A stretch of DNA of 64,000 nt from Soonwooa sp. GTDB lineage: Bacteria; Bacteroidota; Bacteroidia; Flavobacteriales; Weeksellaceae. The translations under genes and the position numbers were made by a program. The notes below the pieces were generated by a model, which was given only the letters and a program-made list of their open reading frames with translations, had not been told where the DNA came from and did no database searches. Where the stretch lies: the NCBI RefSeq assembly GCF_030151385.1, contig NZ_JASLDS010000045.1:70780-134779 (forward strand), given 5' to 3'. This document shows, in pieces, positions 33,980-40,445 of this stretch. How positions within the stretch are numbered: the first letter of the stretch is position 1; every line of letters starts with the position of its first letter.

Positions 33980-34372
33980 ATGAACCACAAACGTAAAATA
34001 TTTATATCAGAATACTCACGAAGCGGAAACGCAACGGAAGCGGCTAAAAAGGCGGGTTATTCCGACCGTAGCGCGTATAGTACAGGGCAAAGATTGTTGA
34101 AAAATGCTGAAATCGTCAAAGAAATTAGTAAAATACAAAATGAAGCTCTCGAAAATGCGGAAATGAGCGTTATAGAAGTTGTAAACCTCGTTAAAGGAAT
34201 TGCCACAAGCGGCAAAAGCGAAACGGTACGTTTGCGCGCAATGGATATGTTATTGAAATATTTGGGAGCGTATAACGACGATATGAAGTTAATACTAAAA
34301 ATGAACGATATTGAAATCGGGAAATTGGCGGATAAGGTAATCGACAAACTTAACAACGGAAACGATGAATAA
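33980..34372 (+). CDS. terS: Terminase small subunit (Terminase_2 family), orphan
   Basis: A 130-residue protein. The N-terminal half matches the Terminase_2 pattern closely: KRKIFISEYSRSGNATEAAK, then KAGYSDRSAYSTGQRLLKN and VKEISKIQNEALE, a helix-turn-helix that recognises the packaging site, followed by a helical oligomerisation part. The usual partner, a large terminase ATPase, is not present anywhere in the element. In PICI-type satellites such an orphan subunit pairs with the helper's large subunit and directs packaging of satellite DNA. It overlaps the next gene by 8 bases. Confidence 0.85.
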   Translation: MNHKRKIFISEYSRSGNATEAAKKAGYSDRSAYSTGQRLLKNAEIVKEISKIQNEALENAEMSVIEVVNLVKGIATSGKSETVRLRAMDMLLKYLGAYNDDMKLILKMNDIEIGKLADKVIDKLNNGNDE

Positions 34373-34613
34373 AAGGGAATTTATCAAAGCAATATTGCGA
34401 GGCGACAAAGACGAGGCGTTGGAAATCCAAAGTAAAATTATCGGCAGTTCAATGGATAATTATTTGATTGTGGTTTACAATGGTTCGCCAATTTCGGGAG
34501 ACCTCACACCCGACGAAATAAAAAAGCGGGATGAGTTTATGAAAAAGACCGAACGGGAAAACCCGAATAAGGAAATAAAGTATATCGGATATGAGAAACT
34601 AAAACCGATTTGA
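34365..34613 (+). CDS. Small element protein, 82 residues
   Basis: Unknown protein starting inside the end of the terminase gene. Its N-terminus REFIKAILRGDKDEALEIQS is helical, and the middle has IVVYNGSPISGDLTPDEIKK. It is soluble and highly charged, with no known motif. The overlap suggests translational coupling with the terminase subunit, so a packaging-related role is possible but unproven. Confidence 0.65.
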   Translation: MNKREFIKAILRGDKDEALEIQSKIIGSSMDNYLIVVYNGSPISGDLTPDEIKKRDEFMKKTERENPNKEIKYIGYEKLKPI

Positions 34614-34670
34614 TATTGAGCCAAAAGCGTAAAAACTAAACTATTTGACCATTGCAAAGGTTATTTTTTG

Positions 34671-34704
34671 ACCGTCCTTTTTCACATAAAAGGGGCGGTT
34701 TTTT
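34671..34704 (+). terminator. Terminator of the replication-terminase operon
   Basis: ACCGTCCTTTT pairs with AAAAGGGGCGGT (with one G-T pair) and a T run follows. Confidence 0.85.
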
Positions 34705-34768
34705 ATTTCCATATTAATTCACTCAAAAACATTAAATTTGACACAATATTTTAACGTAAACAAGGCGT

Positions 34769-34908
34769 AAGCTATTATATTGGTTCAAGAAAACCGCGAA
34801 TTTTCTCAAACATCCATTTATGATAGACTTATGCCCGTGCCTTATACGGCGCGGGCTGAGTCATTTTGGATGTTGGGTTCTTCGCGGTACCTCTTGACCT
34901 TATGGCTT
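34769..34908. other. Long segmented hairpin in a gene-free stretch of the element
   Basis: Five nested complementary blocks fold a 140-base segment into one long imperfect hairpin: AAGC/GCTT; GGTTCAAGA/TCTTGACC with one bulge; CCGCGAA/TTCGCGG; CAAACATCCA/TGGATGTTGG with one mismatch; and a terminal GCCCGTGCC/GGCGCGGGC with a 6-base loop. The 362-base interval between genes (34614-34975) holds this and a terminator only. It could be a structured RNA, a single-strand or double-strand replication origin for the nearby CRI-type protein, or a packaging site. No reverse transcriptase is nearby, so a retron is unlikely. Confidence 0.7.
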
Positions 34909-34975
34909 CAGTTCCGCGCTCTTTTTATATATTAATATCCTCTTTGGGGCTGGCAGGATTAAAAACATTTCAAAA

Positions 34976-35668
34976 ATGAAAAAAACATTTTTATTCTTTA
35001 TCCTTTTCCTATTCGGACAAATTTTCGCCCAAAGTAATATCGATGGAATCGGTATTTTTAAAATCAACAAAACCAAAGTCGCAATTATTGATAGTCTTAA
35101 AAATGAAGATTATACATTACAGGTTTGCGATGTTCCACAAACTTGTAATTTTAGTAGCTACGCCTCCACATCATCCAAAAAAATTTTTGAACTCAAAAAA
35201 CAAGATAAAATAGTTAGTAATTATCCATTAATTGACAATGCACAGGTATTTATATTAAGTAAATACGATGTGGCAGATTTTACAATTAAACAAGTGAGAT
35301 TGAAATTTTATAACGGAGTTCTTTATGAGATATATACAGATAATATTCTCCCATTGACGGATAAATTAAAATTAAAATATCAAAGTGTACCAAAGGTGGA
35401 TGAAAAGGAAATCAAATGTTCCACGGTGTATGGCGAAATCAAACGAACAGAGGGGTCGTATATAACGGCTTTTCGGGATGATAATATTAACGCATATACT
35501 ATTATGTATAAATTTCACGATAGTAAATGTAAAGCCAATATACTTTCATTTTTTAGTATTTATGATAAAAAAACGAGTGAGGAGGTTCGTGTAAAAAGTG
35601 AAGTGATTGAGAAAGAAATCAAACAAAAACAAGATGTAAAGACGGCAGAAACTTTGAAAGGTCTTTAA
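34976..35668 (+). CDS. Secreted cargo protein of the element, unknown function
   Basis: A 230-residue protein with a clear signal peptide (MKKTFLFFILFLFGQIFAQ). The mature part is mixed alpha/beta with two Cys residues in LQVCDVPQTCNF that could pair. The C-terminal 25 residues are Lys- and Glu-rich. No domain is recognised. It lies downstream of the long hairpin, in the position where satellites carry accessory genes. The next secreted gene follows after 77 bases in the same direction. Confidence 0.7.
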   Translation: MKKTFLFFILFLFGQIFAQSNIDGIGIFKINKTKVAIIDSLKNEDYTLQVCDVPQTCNFSSYASTSSKKIFELKKQDKIVSNYPLIDNAQVFILSKYDVADFTIKQVRLKFYNGVLYEIYTDNILPLTDKLKLKYQSVPKVDEKEIKCSTVYGEIKRTEGSYITAFRDDNINAYTIMYKFHDSKCKANILSFFSIYDKKTSEEVRVKSEVIEKEIKQKQDVKTAETLKGL

Positions 35669-35745
35669 GTTTACGGTTTTCCGTAAAAATATATCCTGCC
35701 AAATGTTTTAATTTGTAAAAATTATATTCAATTGAAAAATAAACT

Positions 35746-36390
35746 ATGAAAACAAAAATTTATTTTATTGCAACTTTGATGGGTGTGTGTACTTCATCTT
35801 TTGCGCAAAAACTATCTGAAATTGATACGCTTCAATACTCAAAAATGATTAGTAAAGAGGAGGGTAAAAACTTCAAAACAGGAATGGATATAAAACATTA
35901 TATCGCATCCGACAAAAACACTTACAAAGTAGGCGACACACTAATATTAGGCGCGCCTACAGGCGAGGGACATTCTGCGTTTAGTAAGAAAAGGCATTTT
36001 GAGTACTTGTTTTACGGAAAACCTGCGGGAGTATTGTTGAAAGGTATGCGTTACATTGAGGAACAATACAAAGACTACAAGATAACGATTGAAAAAATCC
36101 AATTCAACAAAGGAAGTATGGGACTTGAAAATTATGTTTTCTTCTATGTCAAACCTTTACCAAATACCGATTTTACAGTTTTGGATAATTACATAACTGT
36201 TACGATGGTTGATAATGCAATTACAAAAGGCGAAATTAAACCGTTACATAATACGAGACCATTAACTCGCGAGGAGGCTGTGGAATTATTGAAAAAGAAA
36301 AAAGAGGAGTTGGATTTGGAAATTATTAACAAAGAGGAATTTGATAAATTCAAAGAGGAATTAACACCAATTATTAAAGGGGGCAAATAA
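35746..36390 (+). CDS. Secreted cargo protein with SHOCT-like C-terminus
   Basis: A 214-residue protein with a signal peptide (KIYFIATLMGVCTSSFAQ). The middle is beta-rich (YKVGDTLILGAPTGEG; NYVFFYVKPLPNTDF). The last 40 residues (TREEAVELLKKKKEELDLEI then INKEEFDKFKEEL) match the SHOCT short-helix pattern L-x-x-L-x-x-x-G/D-x-I-x-x-E-E-F-x-x-x-K. SHOCT units are usually found at the ends of membrane or cytosolic proteins, so one on a secreted protein stands out. Function is unknown. It ends 140 bases before attR. Confidence 0.7.
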   Translation: MKTKIYFIATLMGVCTSSFAQKLSEIDTLQYSKMISKEEGKNFKTGMDIKHYIASDKNTYKVGDTLILGAPTGEGHSAFSKKRHFEYLFYGKPAGVLLKGMRYIEEQYKDYKITIEKIQFNKGSMGLENYVFFYVKPLPNTDFTVLDNYITVTMVDNAITKGEIKPLHNTRPLTREEAVELLKKKKEELDLEIINKEEFDKFKEELTPIIKGGK

Positions 36391-36410
36391 ATTCAGAAAT
36401 ATAACTTGTA

Positions 36411-36438
36411 AAAGTCCGACTGATGAGGTCGGATTTTT
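36411..36438 (+). terminator. Terminator after the cargo genes
   Basis: AAGTCCGAC and GTCGGATTT form a 9 bp stem with one G-T pair and a T tail. Confidence 0.85.
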
Positions 36439-36463
36439 ATTTCCAAATTGAAATTTAGGAACA

Positions 36464-36474
36464 TTTTCGGGACA
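36464..36474. repeat. Candidate integrase arm-binding repeat, right end
   Basis: TTTTCGGGACA, identical to the copy at 29609-29619, lies 56 bases inside attR in the same orientation. Confidence 0.5.
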
Positions 36475-36495
36475 AACGCTCCATTAAAAAGAATA

Positions 36496-36528
36496 AACCG
36501 CTGAAAATCAAACGATTAACAGCGGCTT
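36496..36528 (-). terminator. Element-supplied terminator behind tRNA-Leu
   Basis: CCGCTG and CAGCGG pair, with an inner AATC/GATT helix, and reading leftward a T-rich tail follows. The element therefore replaces the host terminator that it displaced to the far side of the insertion. Confidence 0.7.
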
Positions 36529-36529
36529 A

Positions 36530-36544
36530 ATGTACCCCAGACGG
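36530..36544. repeat. Right attachment site (attR), 15 bp
   Basis: An exact copy of ATGTACCCCAGACGG that restores the 3' end of tRNA-Leu(TAA), so the tRNA stays functional after integration. Confidence 0.9.
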
Positions 36545-36616
36545 GACTTGAACCCGTACGCCAAAAGAGGCACAGGATTTTAAGTCCTGCGTGTCTACCA
36601 GTTCCACCACCAGGGC
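36533..36616 (-). tRNA. tRNA-Leu(TAA)
   Basis: The leftward strand folds as a type II tRNA with a long variable arm. The anticodon stem-loop is AGGACTTAAAATCCT with anticodon TAA; the T loop GGGTTCAAGTCCC is present. The acceptor pairs GCCCTGG with CTGGGGT using G-T pairs. CCA is not encoded. Its 3' end is the integration site of the neighbouring element. It is the last of a three-tRNA unit. Confidence 0.95.
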
Positions 36617-36624
36617 ATGGTGTG

Positions 36625-36697
36625 AGCGAAAAACGGGATTCGAACCCGCGACCCCAACCTTGGCAAGGTTGTGCTCTACCAGCTGAGCTATTTTCGC
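36625..36697 (-). tRNA. tRNA-Gly(GCC)
   Basis: The acceptor arms GCGAAAA and TTTTCGC pair perfectly; the D arm is TAGCTCAGCTGGTAGAGCA, and the anticodon region CAACCTTGCCAAGGTTG has anticodon GCC. The discriminator base is T, as usual for glycine. It lies 8 bases from tRNA-Leu(TAA) in the same transcript. Confidence 0.96.
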
Positions 36698-36701
36698 ATA
36701 G

Positions 36702-36783
36702 TGCGGATGAAGGGACTCGAACCCCCACGCCGTGAAGCACCAGATCCTAAGTCTGGCGTGGCTACCAATTACACCACATCCGC
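36702..36783 (-). tRNA. tRNA-Leu(TAG)
   Basis: A type II tRNA with acceptor GCGGATG, anticodon loop CTTAGGA (anticodon TAG) and a long variable arm, T loop GGGTTCGAGTCCC. It is the first gene of the tRNA operon. Confidence 0.95.
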
Positions 36784-36821
36784 TTTATTTAAAGAACTTC
36801 TTACCTGTTGTTTTGTGGTTG

Positions 36822-36849
36822 CAAATATAGAACCTTTTTACTTTACCAA
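36822..36849 (-). promoter_or_regulatory. Promoter of the tRNA operon
   Basis: On the leftward strand TTG is followed after 17 bases by TATATTTG, a good Bacteroidota promoter, 38 bases before the first tRNA. Confidence 0.7.
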
Positions 36850-36961
36850 CCAAATATTTTTTAAAACTTTTTTATATTTTTTTTCCACCTCTTTTTTAGA
36901 CCCAAAAATTTTTAATCTATTTTCGTTTTTATTACCTTTACCCACATAAATTTATTTTAAC

Positions 36962-37336
36962 ATGGAGTTACAAGGCACGATTAAAAAGCTTTCTGATTTA
37001 CAGACATTTGCAAGTGGTTTTCAGAAAAAAGAAATGGTATTATTAACTGAGGAGCAGTATCCACAGCCAATTAACATCGAATTTCTTTCTGAAAAAGTAG
37101 ATTTGCTTAATGCCTACAATGTTGGTGACAAAGTGAAAGTTTCTATCAACATTCGTGGTCGTGAGTGGACTTCACCACAAGGAGAGGTTAAATATTTTAA
37201 CTCTATCAATGGTTGGAGACTCGAGAAAATGGAAGAAGGAAGTGCTAACGAACCAACTGCCGCATCTGGTGCGCCAAGTAGCACTGCGCAAAACACAAAT
37301 GTTTTCGAAGATGAAGAAGATGATCTTCCTTTCTAA
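36962..37336 (+). CDS. DUF3127 protein with SSB-like acidic tip
   Basis: A 124-residue protein. The first 95 residues (MELQGTIKKLSDLQTFASGF; KVKVSINIRGREWTSPQG; KYFNSINGWRLEK) match DUF3127, a Bacteroidota family thought to have an OB fold. A flexible Ala/Ser/Thr linker ends in FEDEEDDLPF, which is very like the C-terminal tip of single-strand DNA-binding protein that recruits replication and repair partners. A role in single-strand DNA handling is thus likely. It is monocistronic with a following terminator. Confidence 0.8.
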   Translation: MELQGTIKKLSDLQTFASGFQKKEMVLLTEEQYPQPINIEFLSEKVDLLNAYNVGDKVKVSINIRGREWTSPQGEVKYFNSINGWRLEKMEEGSANEPTAASGAPSSTAQNTNVFEDEEDDLPF

Positions 37337-37358
37337 ACCATAAGAAAACAATAAAAAT

Positions 37359-37386
37359 AAATCCTGCTTATTAGTGGGATTTTTTT
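37359..37386 (+). terminator. Terminator after the DUF3127 gene
   Basis: AAATCCTGC pairs with GTGGGATTT (two G-T pairs) and a T run follows, ending just before aat. Confidence 0.7.
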
Positions 37387-37392
37387 ATCCCA

Positions 37393-38043
37393 ATGATCAG
37401 ACTAGACCCCAACGATATAACATTTCCGGATCCTATGATGTACGATCCCGACCAAGGCATTATGGCGATTGGCGGCGATCTACGTCCAGAACGATTGTGT
37501 TTCGCTTACGAATTGGGAATTTTTCCTTGGTACAATGAAGACACAGATATATTATGGTGGTGTCCAGATCCGAGATTTGTTTTGTTTCCTAAAGAAGTAA
37601 AAATTTCGAAGTCGATGTCAAAGATCCTGAACCGAAATGTTTTTAGTTTTAGCGAAAATAAAAACTTCGAAGCGGTCATTAGAGCTTGCCAAACGACTTA
37701 CAGACCAGACCAAGATGGCACTTGGCTCAATGATAGTCTTTTGAATTCTCTTGTTGAACTCCACAAAAAAGGCATCGCCCACAGCATTGAAGTTTGGCAA
37801 AACGAAGAATTGGTTGGTGGATTTTATGGCATTAAAATCGGTCGTGTCTTTTGCGGCGAAAGTATGTTCTCGAAAGTTAGCAACGCTTCCAAGGCTGGTT
37901 TTATTAATTTTTGCCAGTCCCATACGGAAGATTTTGATGTTATCGATTGCCAAGTTCACAGCGAACATCTGGAAAGTTTGGGAGCCAAAATGATTTCAAA
38001 AAGAGAGTATTTAACAATTCTATACCAATCGTCAAATGTCTAA
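37393..38043 (+). CDS. aat: Leucyl/phenylalanyl-tRNA--protein transferase
   Basis: A 216-residue enzyme that adds Leu or Phe from aminoacyl-tRNA to proteins with N-terminal Lys or Arg, marking them for ClpS/ClpAP degradation (N-end rule). Family motifs: FPDPMMYDPDQGIMAIGGDL, YELGIFPWYNEDTDILWWCPDPR and GGFYGIKIGRVFCGESMFS. The length is standard. The stop codon region overlaps the start of the EamA gene by 8 bases. Confidence 0.95.
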   Translation: MIRLDPNDITFPDPMMYDPDQGIMAIGGDLRPERLCFAYELGIFPWYNEDTDILWWCPDPRFVLFPKEVKISKSMSKILNRNVFSFSENKNFEAVIRACQTTYRPDQDGTWLNDSLLNSLVELHKKGIAHSIEVWQNEELVGGFYGIKIGRVFCGESMFSKVSNASKAGFINFCQSHTEDFDVIDCQVHSEHLESLGAKMISKREYLTILYQSSNV

Positions 38044-38932
38044 CGAAAAGCTAAAATGGATTCTCCTCATTGTTTTGTCACTAATTTGGGGATCTTCATT
38101 TATTTTAATAAAAAAATCTCTAATCTACTTTACACCTTATCAAGTTGGCGGCTTGCGCGTTTTGATTTCAGGTTTAGTTTTGCTACCATTAGCGATTAAA
38201 GAAATCAAAAAATTTCCAAAAGAACACCTGAAATGGTTAATCTTGGCAGCTTTATGCGGCAACTTTTTCCCGATGTTTCTATTTCCCTTGGCGGAAGAAC
38301 ATGTAAGTAGTAGTATTGCAGGAATCATCAACTCTATGATGCCTATTTTCGTGATTATTATCGGCAGTTTGGCTTGGGGAATTGCAACAACCAAAACACA
38401 ACTTTACGGAATCCTGATAAGCTTTACAGGCGCATGCATCTTAGCGTTTGGAAATTTAAACTTTGGCGAATTTAAGCTCTACCCTATCCTTTTGCTTCTT
38501 TTAGCAACATTGATGTATGCTGTGAGCACAACTACTGTAAAAGCAAAACTTCATCATATCGAACCCAAAATACTTTCGGCATTTGTATTTTCGATTGTAT
38601 TGTTACTGCCGTCATTTTTAACTTTAATCTTCTCTGGTTTTTTCACAAAACTAAATTCTGGTGCTGAAATCCCTTGGAGCGGTTTTTTGTACGTTGGAAC
38701 TCTTTCGATTTTCGGAACTGGATTAGCGATGATGATTAACTATAAACTCTTACATATTTCAAATCCGTTATTCGCATCAACCACAACATTAATAATGCCA
38801 ATTGTGGCGGTTATTTGGGGTTTACTAGATGGCGAGCGTTTGACTTGGATACAATATGGTGGCGCGGTATTAATATTAGCAGGTTTAATATTTTTACGAA
38901 GCAAACCCACAAAAAAAATCATCTCGGATTGA
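38036..38932 (+). CDS. EamA/DMT-family transporter
   Basis: A 298-residue inner-membrane protein with ten predicted helices in two EamA repeats, beginning LIVLSLIWGSSFILIKKSL and, in the second half, YVGTLSIFGTGLAMMINYKL. The early W-G-S-S-F motif is typical of the drug/metabolite transporter superfamily. The substrate is unknown; amino-acid or nucleotide-sugar-like metabolites are possible. Its stop lies inside the stem of the following terminator. Confidence 0.88.
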   Translation: MSNEKLKWILLIVLSLIWGSSFILIKKSLIYFTPYQVGGLRVLISGLVLLPLAIKEIKKFPKEHLKWLILAALCGNFFPMFLFPLAEEHVSSSIAGIINSMMPIFVIIIGSLAWGIATTKTQLYGILISFTGACILAFGNLNFGEFKLYPILLLLLATLMYAVSTTTVKAKLHHIEPKILSAFVFSIVLLLPSFLTLIFSGFFTKLNSGAEIPWSGFLYVGTLSIFGTGLAMMINYKLLHISNPLFASTTTLIMPIVAVIWGLLDGERLTWIQYGGAVLILAGLIFLRSKPTKKIISD

Positions 38933-38945
38933 GATGATTTTTTGT
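38913..38945. terminator. Bidirectional terminator
   Basis: AAATCATCTC and GAGATGATTT form a 10 bp stem between converging genes, with A and T tracts on either side. Confidence 0.88.
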
Positions 38946-38983
38946 TTCGAATAAGATTTTATTGCTAAAACTAAGTCTTAGTT

Positions 38984-40354
38984 TTATTTCTTTTTGGTTT
39001 TCACTTTTTTAACCGCTTCTTTTATGAATGGATATTTTTGTCCCATATCTTCAGAGATTTCAGGATCCATTTCTAAAGCTTGTTTCAGTGCTTCATTGCC
39101 TTCTTTAACCAAATTAAGATGGAAATAGCAATTGCTTTTTTGATAATGCAATTCTGCGCGGTTATGCAACTGAATTGCTTTTTCTAAAACTGCTAAAGCA
39201 TCTTCGTACTCGCCAATCAACATCAAAACTTCAGAATACGCATACCAATTATAAAATCTAGATGGTTCTACAGAAATCAACTTTTTAAAACAAGCCAAAC
39301 TCTCTTCAAACTTACCAGATTCAATATAAAGGAAAGCCAAACGTTTTTGATATTCGATGTTATTCTCGTTTAATAAAACACTTTCTTTAGCAAAGTGCAA
39401 AGCTTCTTTTAACTTGCCCATATCCTCGTAGATATATGACTGCTCCATCATCGACAAATAAAACTGTGGATCTTCTATCAATGATTTTTGAAAATAAGCC
39501 AAAGCCTGAATCGGCATTTTGTTTTCTTTGTAACAAAGTCCAATTTTATAAAATGTGAAAGCCTTCGTATACTCCAGTTCCAACATTTCTTCATAAACTT
39601 CGATTGCGCGTGCCCAATCTCCCAAAGCCTCATAACAAGCGGCTTTGTTAGCATAGACACCAACCGAATTTGGATTAATCGCTAAAAGATAATCAAAACC
39701 TTTGATGGCTTCTAGGTAATTCTTTTTGTTAAAATGCAATTGCCCATACTCAAACCAAGCCATTTCCGAAAACGGATACTTGTCCAAATATTGGTTGATA
39801 AACCCTAAAGCTTCTTGGAAGCGATTAAGCTTCGTATAGCAAGCCATCGCATTTTCCAAAGAATATTCGTCTTGAGGATCGTATTGCAAAGCTTTAGAAT
39901 AATGTTTCAAAGCATTGAAAGGATCATCTAGATTAACATATTCGTCAGCGATAAAGTTGTGCAAGAAGTTTTCTTCTTCTTCCAACTCCAAAGCTTTTTC
40001 GCAATATTCTATAGAGCGTTTTGGATTCCCAAGATTAGAATAATATTTAGCACAACATACCAAAAAGTCTGTCATTTCCATACAAGATGGCTTTAACTCG
40101 TCGATAAGTTCTTTAGCCTTTGTATAACGCTCTAACTCAAGGAAAACCTCTAGTTGTTTTGTTTTTAATTCGATTGAAGTTGGATGGAGTTTCAACGCAT
40201 ATTTTGTTGCCAATTCTGCATAAGAAATGTCGCCAAGTTCCAAATAATAAATAATGATATCCTCGTATTCTTCGGTGTCGAAGTAAAGTTCTTCATTATT
40301 TTCAATCATGTCTTCGAACTTTCTAGCAAGTTCGTTTTCAAAAAATTCTTCCAA
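38984..40354 (-). CDS. Tetratricopeptide-repeat protein, 456 residues
   Basis: A soluble protein built almost wholly from about ten TPR units (for example YCEKALELEEEENFLHNFI, ALKHYSKALQYDPQDEYSL, LGQ-like FEYGQLHFNKKNYLEAIKGF). There is no signal peptide or membrane helix, so it acts in the cytoplasm as an interaction scaffold. The acidic N-terminus and the basic tail VKKVKTKKK frame the repeats. It is next to glmM in the same direction, with a gap of about 90 bases. The partner is unknown. Confidence 0.85.
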   Translation of the reverse strand: MEEFFENELARKFEDMIENNEELYFDTEEYEDIIIYYLELGDISYAELATKYALKLHPTSIELKTKQLEVFLELERYTKAKELIDELKPSCMEMTDFLVCCAKYYSNLGNPKRSIEYCEKALELEEEENFLHNFIADEYVNLDDPFNALKHYSKALQYDPQDEYSLENAMACYTKLNRFQEALGFINQYLDKYPFSEMAWFEYGQLHFNKKNYLEAIKGFDYLLAINPNSVGVYANKAACYEALGDWARAIEVYEEMLELEYTKAFTFYKIGLCYKENKMPIQALAYFQKSLIEDPQFYLSMMEQSYIYEDMGKLKEALHFAKESVLLNENNIEYQKRLAFLYIESGKFEESLACFKKLISVEPSRFYNWYAYSEVLMLIGEYEDALAVLEKAIQLHNRAELHYQKSNCYFHLNLVKEGNEALKQALEMDPEISEDMGQKYPFIKEAVKKVKTKKK

Positions 40355-40445
40355 TATATTTATAAACGTACTATCGAACTGAGAAAAAAGCTTTACAAAC
40401 TTCGATAGACTTTAATTAATGATATTTAAATTTAATAAAAAAATA

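Larger units (their letters stand above)
29476..36544. mobile_element. Integrated phage-satellite-like element in tRNA-Leu(TAA)
   Basis: A 7.1 kb element bounded by 15 bp direct repeats derived from the tRNA 3' end. Content from left to right: tyrosine integrase, unknown protein, HTH/excisionase-like protein, CRI-type replication protein, unknown acidic protein, terminase small subunit, small unknown protein, long hairpin, two secreted proteins. No large terminase, portal, capsid, tail, relaxase or conjugation gene is present, so it cannot package or transfer itself. An orphan terminase small subunit with integrase and replication gene is the hallmark of phage-inducible chromosomal islands, which redirect packaging by a helper phage. 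Codons rich in GCC, CCC, CGC and GGC in its middle differ from the flanks. Satellite status is inferred. Confidence 0.8.

Noticed and set aside
34769..34908. Long hairpin as a retron msr-msd locus
   Set aside because: No reverse transcriptase gene is nearby and the branching-G arrangement is not seen.
29476..36544. Element as an integrative conjugative or mobilisable element
   Set aside because: No relaxase, coupling protein or Tra gene is present; the terminase subunit points to phage packaging instead.
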